Made by a program: the position numbers and the translations under genes. The notes below the pieces were generated by a model. The model was not told the origin of the DNA and made no database searches. It saw nothing but the letters and a program-made list of their open reading frames with translations. A stretch of 64,000 bases of DNA from Kalaharituber pfeilii (Eukaryota; Ascomycota; Pezizomycetes; Pezizales; Pezizaceae): the NCBI GenBank assembly GCA_015179045.1, contig WHUZ01000030.1, positions 248,001 to 312,000 of the forward strand, written 5' to 3'. Below are positions 11,395-23,931 of this stretch, in pieces. Positions within the stretch are counted from its first letter, which is position 1. Every line of letters starts with the position of its first letter.

Positions 11395-13123
11395 AAAAAA
11401 TTTTCCCGCCATGTCCCGCCATGTCCCCCACCTATCACTCTCAATCACCGTATGCCATTCCCATCGCCGCATGCCATTCAGTCTCCACTCCTTGACGACA
11501 CTAATTATAACCTATTTTTCCTACTCACCCCCATCCATCTCCCTGTCGTGAACGTGAATGCGTTACTATTTCTCGTTACAGAACTTTTCCCTTGACTGAG
11601 TTTTTGAAAAGCTGAATTTTTACTCCCACCAGAAGTCTGCAATACTGAGTCACTTTATCTCTTTCTTCTTTCTCAACTACTAAGCCAACGAGATAATGCC
11701 ATTGATAACGGCCGTCTTTGCTTCCTGACTTGCTATAGCACTATAAAACCTTCTAGATAGATAGATATACACTGCACCCCTGGGCTCGACTTGGAGATCC
11801 ACGAAATACGGAACATAGTGCTATTTGTTATGTTATGTCCTGTTGCCCTTCGTTTCGAATTCCTGTGGTAGGTATTGAACATTCCTGACGGTTTTGGGTG
11901 AGGAGGAGGACGGGGGACACGAGCTGTCGAAAGTTTCTGTGATCAGGGTGAGAATAGCACGTTGGGTGGTGCACAACAAGAAGTTAAGTTAAGAGAATCA
12001 CTCCCACCATACAAGACGCATGGGAATTGACCCGGATACATGCAAGATATTTTGTGCAAAAGTGCGGAATAAGCTTCAAATAGCAGGAACGCTTTATTCA
12101 ATATTCCACTTGAGAGAACATAACTACTACAGAAAGAACTGCCTTATCAGGAAGATAAGAGACCCATACTAATAGATTAGTTAGTACGAGAACCTGCCAG
12201 AGATACATATCTGAGAAACAACAAAAAAGAAAATAGTTGAATGAAAGGAGGATGCTAAACGGCATTAGCTTCGGGGACGAATAATGGAAGGTATTTAGAT
12301 ATTGCTGCACTCAGAAGGGAAGTAAGGAAATATTGGAAGGTGATATATAATTAGGGGAGGAATATGAATATGGTTATCAGATGTATGTCCTGCTTCAGGA
12401 GAGGCGTACTCATGATAGGTGAGGAAGGGAAGCAGGACAAGCATATGCCCCGCTTAGAACATGTAAGATAGAAGGATAGAACTACTAGTAGTATAAAACT
12501 TCAAGCCTGAGCGAGAGCACACGCACATCTCCCTACTGGTACAGTACCGTATGATATGTAGTAGGTTAAGTCTTGGCACAGGTCCCCTTGTCCCAAGCTC
12601 GAGGGTCGGGTGCCAAGACAACAACAATTTATTCGTGCCAAGACGTGCCAAACGTCTCTTCTAGCCCCATTCCTCACAACAATCACATAATCATAATAGA
12701 TATTTTTGTCACCAATGTTTATTTTGCAAGATCCCTCTTCGAGTAATACGCTAGCCTAAATCTGTACACGTTTCCACGTTCCAAGGGACGAAAAAAACAT
12801 GATGAAGGGAAACCGTCAACTGTGTTTAAAGAATGTAACAGAAAACATATACCCGTTCAAGTAACATGATGAAACAAAAGCAAAAACGTTGAAAAAAGCG
12901 AAACGAAACCAAGAACAACAGAGGAAAGGAAATACGAACACACGGACATAAACATGACAAAACTATAGATAAGCTAAAAAGATAAAGCTGCATATCACAT
13001 CTCACCCATCAACCTCCTTTCCCGTCTCCTCAGTTATATCGCTGGACAAAGCTCACGGTTTCCGGCTACAACAATCGTTAGTAAACTTATTTACAAACAA
13101 AGGCATCAGGGTCTGAAAACTTA
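11395..13123. other. Intergenic, nothing firmly recognised
   Basis: There are short direct repeats around CCCGCCATGT (11407-11426) and scattered short frames only. The part next to 13124 is presumably the 3' UTR of the minus-strand gene that follows. I see no RNA gene or mobile-element ends. Confidence 0.35.
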
Positions 13124-15671
13124 CTAGAACCCCTTCGCCGGAGGCGGATTCCTCCTATACTGCAAAAACGTCCCTGGCATATTCGGATTCTCCACTAATC
13201 CTCCGGCTTTAGGCGGCGCCGACGTATTCAATGGCATCGCATGGAACGGTAATGGTGCCGGTGGCGCGGGAGCTGGTGGTGGGGGCGGCGGAGGTGGTGC
13301 TGGTGCCTCTTGATGAGGCGCGGGTGCAGCAATGGGTGGATGCATCGGCATCTCAAGATGGTGCATGCTGTGACTGTGGCCATGGCGGGGCGGTCACGGC
13401 GGCTGTCCCGCTCCCTCTCTCGATCTCGATCACGCTCTCGTTCACGATCGCGGTCCCTTTCGCGCTCTCGGTCTCTGTGGTCTCGGTCCCGATCTCTATC
13501 CCTCTCTCTCTCGCCATGTCGGTCCCTGTCTCTCTTTCCATGTCCCCGCATCCTTATCGACAGCTCCACAAGCTGATCAATCTCATCTCTCGTCAGCACC
13601 TTATGAATCGTGATCGCATCCTCATGTGGCTCAAACCGGTATCCCATCTGCTCTACTGCGCGCTGGGACAAAATTTCTCTGCTGATCTTTGTCCATTTCG
13701 GCTGCTTGCCTTCAATAGGACCAACGCTGCCGGCACGGCGGCGCGGGCGGGAGACGCTTCTTCGACGACGCCTGTCCTTTTCCCATTCCCTCTCCCGTTC
13801 CCTTTCCCTCTCTCTTTCCCTCTCTCGTTCCTTTTCTTGTTCACGGTCACGGAGTGCCCCAATAGTGGTCTTTACAGCTTTAGGGCCACCAGCTTCCTCA
13901 TCGCTCAAGTTTCTTTCTGTCCGCTCTCGCAAACGTCCCTCACCTCCCTGATAAAGAAAAGGATCTGAAAGCTGCACTGGGAAGAAAGTCGAGGGCTGGT
14001 AAGAAGGTTCAGTCATGGTCAAGGTACTCAAGCCGTACATAGTGTCTCTTAGGGCTTGCTGCTCCCGTTCCATATCTGCGTCTACAACAACACCACCATC
14101 CATTTCTCCAAGTCCAGGTGGTATCACTGCAACTATTCCAGCATTCGGAGGTAATGTTTGCTGTGGAATTGCTGAGGCAACAGTGGGCGCTTGGGGTACT
14201 GGTGGAGGAGCCGGTGCGAATGGTGGTGGCGGTGGTGCCGCTTGTTGCTGTGGCTGAGGGGTCGAAGTAGCTGGAGGGGCATAGGAAGGAGCTGGAGCTG
14301 GCGTTGATGCAGGAGGAGGTGCCGGCATTGCCGGGGCAGATGGCTGAGGAGCAGGAGGAGGAGGAGGTGGTGGTGGTGGTGGCGGTGTTGGCTGCTGCTG
14401 CTGCTGTTGCTGCTGTGAGGATGCTGTCGGTTGCGGAGCAGGTGGCGGGGGTGTAGATGGTCGTGCTGCTGGGGTACCACCACGCCTGGGCACTCTATGT
14501 GGAGTTGCGGAAGCCCCCGAATAAGTTATATCCAAAGCGGCTTCCCGCCCAATGTTTAATCTGATATTTGCTGAGCGAGGCCCACCTCCGGCAACAATTG
14601 CTTCACCTCTCCGAGGACCTGTACCCCCAGCTCCGCCGTGTGAGAATGACTTCCTGCGTGCTAGGGCTCTGGAATTGGTTGTACCTGGTCCACTTGGTCC
14701 ACTTCCACCACTCATTTCATCGCTACCGCTTCTGCTTGCCGTTCTCTGTACCCTCCCACTCGCACCACTTCCCCCACCATTGTGTCTGAAATATTCGTCC
14801 CCGTAGTCATCATACTCATCTTCATACCAGTCATCTGCTCGTCGCACCCTCGTTAATGGCCCGGCACTTGGAGGCGCTCTACTCGGGCTTCTTGTTCTTG
14901 TTCCTGGCCCTGCGCTTCGCGATCTCCATTGTTGAGGACTTCTGCTTCGGGATCTGCCCTGTCGGGGGCTCTGCCTCGGTCCTCTTCATCATATTCAGCT
15001 TCATAGGGTCTCCGGCCAAATCCAGCCTCCGCGGGGGTAACATATTGATAGCCCGATTGTGGGATACGGCCACTAGGCTGTCTCTGCATATACTGACGCT
15101 CTGAAGGATGGTAATACTCATCTTCGGGAGAGGGGTCCCTCAAGTGACGATAGTCAGGAGAAGGAGGAGCATCATAGTGACCTCCAGGCGGCCCCGTAAG
15201 TGGCGCTTGAGTGGGCTGACGAAGAATAGAACGAGGAGGAGGAGGGCCATGACTGACACCCCCGCCGGCAGAGGGGTCTCGGGGAGGTTCATGAGGCGGG
15301 TCTCCGAGCTCACGGCGCATCGGATCTTGCATTGGCTGCGGGCGATAGCCGGCTGTAAGGTGCGGTATCATGCCCGGATGGGGAGGCATACCCCGAAAAT
15401 GTGGAGGATAGCCATGCATATGTTGTCCCGGAGGTCCTGGTGGAAAAGGATGTTGTGGATAATGAGGATGAGGATAAGTTTCATCCGCGCTTTCACTTGG
15501 CGATGGTGGCCCAGTTGCATATGCATTGGGATAGTGCCCTTGAGGCGGATGCGGATAATATCCGTCTAATGGCAGTGATCCGGTAGATGCTCTATGATCC
15601 GCAGGTGGATGAGAGTACCTCTGTCCCCCTCGCGGAGGAGGGGAGTGTGCACGAGGCGGAGGTTGTGGCAT
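13124..15671 (-). CDS. DUF8035-like Pro- and RD/RE-rich protein, two 1-nt frameshifts
   Basis: The gene starts at the ATG at 15671 (MPQPPPRAHSPPPRGGQRYS) and ends with NPPPAKGF at 13124. In order it shows a Pro/His/Tyr-rich head, an SR-type stretch (RQGRSRSRSPQQWRSRS), an acidic patch (DDWYEDEYDDYGDEY), a Gly/Ser-rich region, polyGln followed by polyPro, a run of Arg-Glu repeats, and then a compact segment. That segment holds QPKWTKISREILSQRAVEQM and ITIHKVLTRDEIDQLVELS. After it come Arg-Asp repeats and a Pro-rich tail. The compact segment resembles what I know as fungal DUF8035. Its role is undescribed, though the SR and RD composition hints at RNA biology. Reading continues only if one base is restored near 14978-14981 and one in the C run at 13387-13390. 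Both sides of each break are clearly coding, so assembly errors are likelier than decay. Confidence 0.7.
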
Positions 15672-17947
15672 TCTTCTCTATACCAGGATGGCTGCGAACA
15701 ATTTGAAAGATGTATCTGTGAACTGCCGTTTTTATATTAGCAATTCCAGGGTACTTGACAGTACTTTAATCTGAAAACAAACAAAAATTGAGAGGGGGGG
15801 TCAAAACTCGTATCTATAGGCTGTCTATGAAGAGGGTTTATACCTATCAAACTCTTCAGGACGCAAGGTTAAATGAAAGGCTGGAGATTGAATATGCAAG
15901 AGGTGTGAAGCTGATTTGTACAATTTGAGTACACTATCTGAATATACTGATATTTCTGTAGCAGTCGAATCGATAGATCTGTGATCCAATTATATCCAAT
16001 CGTGTTCCAAGGAAAATGCGTAATGTATTTTCTCTTTATAAGAGGTAAACCAACGAAATGGATCTATTTTGTGCAGCCTTCTCCGCCGCACCTAGTCAGC
16101 CTACTCGAATCCTGGAGTATATATGTTATGTCCACGTAGCCCGCATTTCCGTTTATCCATGCGCAATATTCGCAAGATTGGTACAACAGCGGAGATCTCA
16201 TACGTTTGTCCCATTTCTTTTTCCAGACTGGGGGGTGGGGGGGGGGCTGGGGACGGTGTTACATACCGATTGAATTTAGACGACTACTACTACTTACTAT
16301 TGGCATGTAGTGTCTGATGGCAAGTCTCCGCAAGTTTGTATTGGGAAACTATGGCAAGTACCGGCCTTTTCTCACTGAATGGGAGCAGACGAATACAAAA
16401 GCAGTGTGTTAAAGGTCAGGAAAGAAGTTTCTTTGAATGCCGCCTTCTAGTTTGTGACTGCGCTGTGCTATTATTCGTGTGTTTGCCGGGAGTAGCTGCA
16501 GATGTTATTCGAATTTAACACCGAGCGCCTTTAGTTTCTCACACTTCTTGTGATGAAATACTGAAATGTTGCTCCGATGGGGTTGCTCTTAAATGACTGA
16601 TGTGTGGGGTTCACCGAAACTATAGTATAACCGATAACAGCGGGGGGTTATTCTGAGGCGGGGTGCTCGATGACCTTCGTATTCAGATGAGTTGTTCTAA
16701 CTTCGCTATAGACCCAGAAGCACTTGAGGAAGGACGGAGAAGGAAGGAGCCAAATAAGTGTCAATGACCTAGGTCTAGAGACAAAACCTAAACACCATGG
16801 GACTGCAGAGGTTGAAGATTGCAAGGCGATCGGTTGAGTTTCAGCCTAGCTGCGTGTTACCCCCGCTCCCACAGGGTATGCTTATGTGATGCACCTATAG
16901 CAAATAGCAATATGGCTTGGGAACACCTAATAGTTGCGTGGTTGGATGAGAGGTCGCGAAGAAACCTCTGTTGGGAGAGAGGCGGGGGAAATCAATCGAT
17001 GAGGGCTTTTGTTTTGGGTGGTGCGGGGAGGGCGAAAGAGGGGCAGCTGGGGGGCCGCCAGGATGTGATAACATTATCAGCTAGCCTGTTGCCAACGCAA
17101 AGCAGCAACATGCAACATCCGACAGCGACTCATTTCCTCCTGTTCGCAGCCTGTAATGTCTCCAATGGACACCAAACAGTTGTAGAGTAGCTCCTATAGC
17201 TCTTTCGGTATTGACGAGCAATGGTACAGACGTAGGTGACAAAATTGGTTTTGCTTGAAACACAAGGTCCAGGATCTACTACTGCATCATGATGCCAGTG
17301 ACCTGTTCAGTGTGAGGCTCTCTCATCACAGTGGTTGGAACCTCATCAAATAATTTTTCTACCCTGCATTTTGCGGATAGAAAAACCCCATGCGACAAGC
17401 AAACGTCACCAAAAATTGTCCTTCGTCACCACACCGGCAGGGAGAGGGTATCAGAATAGAATAGAATAGAATGGGAAAAAAAAAAAAAACACCTCAGGGG
17501 TGCCATATATCATTCACAACAGAAAGGACACGAGACTCAGGAAGCCATTCTGTCAAAATTCCTAGGATATTTTTTCCCCAAGTGCCTCTCCCGATGATAT
17601 CACCAGTTTCAGTTCCGCAGGTGAAAATATTTTTTTTCCTCGACGGTAGAGTCCCAAGGATTGGATTTTAGAGTGGCCAGAACATTCCAATCTCAATTTT
17701 TTCACTGAAACTCCCGAACGAAAACGTGACATCCCACCCAATGACTGCTAATAATAAGCCCTGGAGCCGTTGCCGGCTTGTCTCAGCAGGGGGAACCCTG
17801 TCTCCTACAACATGCAACGGCGGACATGATGAGTCTCGTTTTCTTCGCTATCTCTGCGCAGTTGATAAGGTTTTTTCCAATTTCTCTATACACGGTACAC
17901 TAAACCGGCTGGTTTGATGGCGCACAGGGAGCTAACATCTAACTCTC
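15672..17947. other. Intergenic, with AGAAT microsatellite
   Basis: This probably includes the promoter of the minus-strand gene ending at 15671. There is a G-rich stretch around 16230-16250 and four to five tandem copies of AGAAT near 17452-17471. No gene is supported. Confidence 0.35.
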
Positions 17948-18289
17948 CTAGGCCAAGTTGATGGCAGCAATATCAATCAAATCCTTGATCTCGCATGTGT
18001 TGATAAATTCCAGAGCCTTGCCTTCCAACTTCAACTCATATCTTTCATCAGCATCGTCAGAGCTATGCTCTGAATCATCATCATCCAACTCTGTCGGAGC
18101 AGGTGGGGAATCAACACATATTCCTCGAGACCCTTTGACTAAGCGTCTCCTAGGTTTTTGCTTGAACTTCTGGGGATGATGAAGGTAACCGTTCTCGAGC
18201 TTGTGTGGATGACTACTTCTCTGTAATAGCTTTTCTTGGAGCCGGAAGGTTGAGAACTGGCGGAATACACACACAAGGCTTGTATGCAC
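17948..18289 (-). pseudogene. Orphan fragment resembling Fun30/SMARCAD1 pre-ATPase region
   Basis: A 113-codon open frame without an ATG reads FKQKPRRRLVKGSRG, then an acidic linker (LDDDDSEHSSDDADE), then GKALEFINTCEIKDLIDIAA. It stops four codons later. In filamentous-fungal Fun30-family remodelers I recall the same order just before the SNF2 ATPase: a PRRRLV-G block, an acidic stretch, and a helical motif of the LKFLNTC..DL.DI type. No ATPase motifs (Walker A, DEAH) follow within several kilobases on this strand, and no start precedes it. It is therefore best read as a detached gene fragment, probably a partial duplication of a Fun30-like gene located elsewhere. The identification rests on remembered motifs only. 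Confidence 0.45.
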
Positions 18290-21200
18290 ATGTTGAATAG
18301 CGAATGCGAACCGAAAAGATTGCTTATCCTAATTACAGAACAAACATGCTACTTTAATCTACATATAAACAAAGGAAGCAAAGAAAGTAATAACTCGAAT
18401 CACAAAGTAAAGAAAGATTCTATGTCAAAGAATTCTAATAATAAAGAAGTCCAAATAATTAAAGAATGATCAAAGAAGAATGATCAAAGAAGAATTATCA
18501 AAGAAGCCATAGAAGGATCCATAGAGTGACAACCCTGTATCACAAGGCTTGGCCTATTCCGGTGCAACACCAATTCTTTCAGCTGTTTGTTTTGAAGCCA
18601 TTCCACCCATGCTAATCAAGCTTCACTCGGCTGGTTGACAGAACCAAGGAAGCCGTGCAGCAATTTGAGTTTCCGTGGGGAGCCTCAAAGCACTTGCAGT
18701 CGTATAAGTTAAGGGCATAATTACAGTACCGAAAAACCCCCCTTTTTGGTAACCATGACAACCTAGTTTAAATGCGGTTGGAACAATCGGCTTGGCATAG
18801 TTTAGTACAGAATTACAGCAGGCGCCCGAGCCCAACAAAAATAAATCGTCTCACTTTTGGAATTTAGCAGATACCAACCCTCATAGTAAGGATGACGAAA
18901 ATGAAGCGTGGCAGAAACTGAGTCAATCATGGGAGTTGTCAAGAAAGACCGCAGACATGCAAGTGTTCATAATTTTGTCAGACATCGGCAATGCAGATTC
19001 CAGAGTGGGAACAGTACGTAAAGAAGATGAGGGGACGGGGGGGGGGGGTAGATTTGGTAAATTTGGAAATGTACAACTCACAAGAGGCTGGATTGCCACA
19101 GTCACAGTGATGCTGGGCGTTCTCTGTGCCCAGCTTGTTCCAGGGGTGCCGTGCGACAGCAGATCAGAGGATCTTGGCCGACGGAGTGGAGCAGGCTCTG
19201 CCGGGGGGCTGGAATGTGGGAGTTATTAGAGGTGGTGATAGTTGAACCAGCGTCCTGGGAGACGGGCTGGCTCATTCGATGCCTTAGTCAGCATACTCTC
19301 GTTCCCACAGCGGCAGGCTCATCCAAACAGGCAGTCGGTGAAACTGGAGCTGCAGCATGCGCTGCTCAGCCTCCGCCTCATCGCTCCCACACGCATGGAT
19401 GCTCCCTTTCGCGATGCAAGCAGCTAAGGGTGGTCGATGATTGCAGCACGGTGAGGTAAGGCGTATGCATGCATATCTCATGCTCATCAGGCAGCAGCCC
19501 TCCATAATCTCGAACAGACCTCACGATCAAGCACACATGCTGTACATCGCTCTGCATAGAACTGCGCCGACCTTGCCAAGGGAACCAGATCATATCCTTA
19601 CATGTCTTGCGAGGGATGTATATGCGTGATGTCATGTCATTAGTTTGATTCACAAAAATCAAAAGCTGCCGGCCGCTAGATCTCCTTCCTCTCTTTTTGT
19701 CTCCTAGTCCGTTTCCGGTCACTCTATTGTGCTGCTTCAAGGCGGTACCGTATTCCAGCCCGTACCGCTTGAACACGATACCTACCGAAATATCTCAGCC
19801 GTGAAATACCCCGCAGATTTGGAGCCCTTACGCCTACAGTACTGTACTGGACCTCCTTACTCTGTCATACTCTATACAAGCTAAATCACATACCCAAATC
19901 GGGTAATGCGCTGCTGCCAGCAGATCTCTCACAGGAGCCCCAGATTTCCTTTGAAATACTTCAATTGTTGGCTGTGGATGATGAGTTTCAATCCTCCGCT
20001 TCCTTGGTCGCATCGCCTCTCCTTCGATGGCATCGCGGCTGACGCTGCCTACGCCAATTACCCAATCAGCATTCAGGATGCAACAGCCTGCGGTCACTGC
20101 ATATGTTCCTCGTTAACATGTTCCCTTAGAGAATCCCGAGGGTCAGGAAGCAATTACAGGAGACCACATCACTCTCCAGTCCAACTGCAACTTCACATCA
20201 GTTTCCTTATCCACAGCTCCATGCTACATTTGGCAACGCCTTGGTAGCCACAGGCGTCATTTCCAGGTGTCGAGGCGGCTCTTCTCCAATGAAGCAGAAT
20301 TGCCCTTATTTTGTTATGATTGTAGTTATGGTTTTTTTCCCGTTGTTGCCATTGTTCACTGTTGACATCATTTCTCCAATTATCCAGACGTAGGGGAGCG
20401 GGGTCTCCCTCCGGTGATGGGCTACTGCAAACTAGTGATGAGCATTAGGTGATGGGCAACGTATGATTTAAATGCTGCAGAGCTTTATTTCCGGTCGTGC
20501 AGGTGTGCTACGCAGGGAATATTTAGTTTGCTTCGACCGTGACGTAGTAGGTACCCTATCAGAAGTATTGGTTGGTACTATACCCAAAGGTACTGCATTC
20601 AGGGTAATGTCGTAAAACGTCCCCGAGTCCCCGTGATAATGTAGCAGCACTACTTCGCTGAAGTCAGGTGAAAAGACTATGTCACGTGATCTAGCCAAAC
20701 TTTACAATTGAGGGTAAACTTATATGCAATCGTCAGAATATATTGTGTTTCAGAAACCGAGAGCCAGGATACTTAGCCTCGTAAACCAGCCCTCGGGAAG
20801 CTAGATTTTTTTCTGATCAAATGTTATTTTACGATTAGGCGATCGAGAGGCCCTGGTAAATATTGTTGCGATTACAAATTGGCGGACTCTCCACAGGGAT
20901 ATTAGTTGGGTACTTAATGTTGAGTAGTATTGGCCTCTCTCCACACGGGACAGTGCAACCAAACTAGAGTATTGATATTTTTGTGGACGTTAGTATTGGA
21001 ATGAATTCAAAAACTCTAACTCTACGTAGATTTCTCTTTTTTTTACGGAAAAATGTAATTGTTTTCTTGCCATTTTTCCCTTGAAGATTGTCATGAGCAA
21101 AAAAAAAAAAAAAAAAAAAAAAAGGCTCTTGAGATACCACCGTATTGTAATCTATGCGGTTCATCAGGCCACGTGGGTTTTTTTGAAATTACACTTAGCA

Positions 21201-22033
21201 GGCGCCTTAGAAAGTATTGATGCTTATGCTAGGTTAGCTCAGATGATAAGAAAAATCATGAACTCCTAATGTCCCCCACCCCCCACCATCCTCGAGCAAA
21301 TATATATATATATCAACCCCCAACAATCAAAACCTTGTGGAAAAGTGAAGATTTTAGGCATCAAAGGAAAACGCTATCGTACAAATCATTCGTGCCGGAT
21401 ATTGTAACGGAGTGGGTGACTTGCGCGCGTACCCCGTGCATTCATCTATCCTACTGTTGACTTTATCATTTCTGATAACCCCTTCTTCGCGAAAATTTAT
21501 ATTTGCTAAAGAGAACCTTTGTTCGTGGCCCAATGTAGTTTCATGCGACGCTGACTAAGTCTGGTTACGAGACTATGGCCAATGCATGGATATTATTTTG
21601 CGGACGACTTTCGGGTTCTAGGCATTTAGTTCGAGGTGACTTGTGTATCAGGTTTTGTTATTGCAAAGTGTCAGCAGCGTTAGCAGACGGAGAGTTCTAT
21701 TCATTGATTGAGCTTACGCGCTAAAGTGGACTGCTAATGCCCTTAGTAGGAATTTTGGTAGCTCAGAAAAGCTCTAGACCGGAGCAGGTCCGGAGATTCC
21801 CGGACAATAGTAAATAACTCTCCTAGTTTATTTTGCCTCTCACGTTCTTGTGGGGAAGAGAAGAAGAGTCACATCTCCTCTAAGTCAAGGTTATCTATAT
21901 ACATATTCTAGATGCTTATGTCATCGTATCGAAGCTGGTCATAGCCTCCAGGGTTAGGTTTCGTGAAGATTGCAGCCGAACTTGATGGCATGTCAACATC
22001 CAAAAACGCGAAGACGCATGGGCGGTTGTGGTA
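18290..22033. other. Gene-poor region
   Basis: It contains an imperfect tandem of a 14-bp unit (AAGAATGATCAAAG and variants, about 18463-18503), a G run at 19038-19048, an A tract at 21099-21123 and a short TA repeat near 21300. None of the short frames has coding features I would defend. Confidence 0.35.
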
Positions 22034-22369
22034 TCATGTTGAACACATCATATGAGGAGGATTAGGGCTGCTAGGAACTATCTTCCGGCTGAGAAAGCTC
22101 CGAACCAGCAATTGAGCAGCCTGTGCCTTTGCTACCGCTGCCTTGATTGGTTTAGCGGTGTTGTCCTTCTTGCGAGAGCCTGGAGAATGCATACAATGTT
22201 TTTTAGTGGGTTCTGAAGAAGTGATGTCTGAGGAAGTAATAGTAGGATAAGCAGGGAAGTAGAGGGCAGTTTCAGGGCTGCATCGGTGTGCATTAGCAAT
22301 AGGGTTCAGGTAGGTTGTAAGGATTAGTGTTAGCCTTGAGATGAATGAGATAGTCAAGCCCATCCTCAT
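22034..22369 (-). CDS. Weak candidate: ORF with signal-peptide-like start
   Basis: From the ATG at 22369 (or the second one at 22363) the frame begins MRMGLTISFISRLTLILTTY and continues through PIANA, a plausible hydrophobic core and AxA cleavage site. It then runs ~85 residues with two early Cys residues and a basic C-terminal half. Upstream on the same strand at 23344-23135 is another ATG frame (EQAHGIPEEYQAAQRAQDMG) that ends at a GTAAGT donor. The two could belong to one gene or be chance frames. I recognise no family. Confidence 0.2.
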   Translation of the reverse strand: MRMGLTISFISRLTLILTTYLNPIANAHRCSPETALYFPAYPTITSSDITSSEPTKKHCMHSPGSRKKDNTAKPIKAAVAKAQAAQLLVRSFLSRKIVPSSPNPPHMMCST

Positions 22370-23909
22370 ACCTGCCAATCACTGCTTGACGAGCCTGTTA
22401 GGAGAGATGGTGATTAGATAGTTGTCATTCGAAAGGATGATGTTGTGGGTGATGAATAGAGAAGCATGCATCAGGAGTTGTAATAGGAGTGGTCACAGAA
22501 GACATCTTTTGAAGTTACATGGACGACTCTTCTTGTGCGGAAGGCAGAAATCATCTCAAAAGCCCCAGTGTTGGGGTTTTCTTTGCATCAACACCCAGGA
22601 GCAAAATTCAAAACCCCCGGAGAGTACATAGCGCTCCAGCGGGGGAGATACTAATTGCTAGCCGTGGTGTTGCCTGGTTTTCCTATAGCCAGATACGGTG
22701 CGAGGAGAGCGAGGTGCAGTTTTCTTTTTGTTCCCTGTTCATTCAATATATTTCTACAGTTATTTTATATGATATAAAAACAGTAGACGACCTCTATTGC
22801 GGGGTATTGTGGACAGGCATGGCCAATATGGGAACCTCAGAGGCCGGTTGCTGGCCTGGAGTACGCCTTTCTGTGCCTCGATAATCACGACCCAGGTCTT
22901 ATAACACCTTCCGCGGATTGGAACTGTCCCCTCCTTGACCAGTTACAACTAACAGGAGCCTTAGACCAGTTTTTCGCTCCAATTCCTCTCCTTGTTTCCT
23001 CAATTACCTAGAAGCAATGTCTAACTTCTGCATTCAGTCAGATAGACCCGGCTTTCTTATTGCCCAAAGTCACGATTAATCGCGTTATGTTGAAATTTTT
23101 CTGTGCATTCCAACTGGGACCAAGAGAGAGTTACTTACTGCCTTGTATGAATCCAGAGACATGAGATAGCCGCGCAGATCACTGAAGTTGAGGAGGGCAA
23201 GTAAACCATTCGCTGCCGTGATCTCACTAGCGGAGTAGTATCATTCACCCTTTTTCCCATCCCCATATCCTGTGCTCGTTGTGCTGCTTGGTACTCTTCC
23301 GGAATACCGTGAGCCTGCTCCAGCGTTACAATCGTCATACTCATTCGCTACTCTTACCACACATTAGTAATTTCCAGCCATAAAAAGCTGGCTCCCAACG
23401 ACACGCTCACCCAAGATAGCAGCTCCTCCGTTCATGTACCTTTCTCAATGGAATCCTCATCTGACATAATTCAAGAGTTCTACCGCTCTCCCCCAAGTTT
23501 TCATTTACCCTTCGTTGTTGTTGCTGGCGTTTGTTCTTGTCACTGGAAAAAAATCTACAGCCACCACAATCTCAACATTTCGCCTTTTAAGGTTGCTACA
23601 AGTCCCAACCACGCCTTTTCCTTCACACCAGCTTCTGAAGCATCACCAAGAGCCGGGACTGAAACATATGCCTTGATAAATCTTTCCAACTCGCGGTACT
23701 GGTACCTCCATCTCCTTCTCCCATTCTCCCACTCGACGTCTTCACACTTTCGCAGATGTAAGGACCGCCGACCCCACAGTAACTCGGAGTCGCCCATCTG
23801 ATAAGAAACGCCCGTGACATATCTCATCATTTTCTAATTCATGTGCTGTTTCAGGTATATCTGAACGTTGGATTTTTTTTTTTTTTTCTTTTCTTTGTTT
23901 GTTTTGTAA

Positions 23910-23931
23910 CCCCCCCCCCCCCCCCCCCCCC
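23910..23931. repeat. Poly-C tract of 22
   Basis: An uninterrupted run of C follows a T-rich stretch. On the minus strand it is a G22 tract able to form G-quadruplexes. Its exact length in the assembly should not be trusted. Confidence 0.9.

Noticed and set aside
13231..13968. Plus-strand frame with long Ser/Leu/Pro repeats
   Set aside because: It is the antisense of the Arg-Asp and Arg-Glu codon repeats of the DUF8035-like gene.
18463..18503. Short imperfect repeats as a CRISPR-like array
   Set aside because: The units are directly adjacent, degenerate and without spacers, and the genome is eukaryotic. It is a small minisatellite.
23555..23830. Minus-strand 91-codon frame (YQYRELERFIKAYVSVPALG)
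   Set aside because: It has somewhat coding-like composition but no recognisable motif and competing frames in the same place. It was not strong enough to list.
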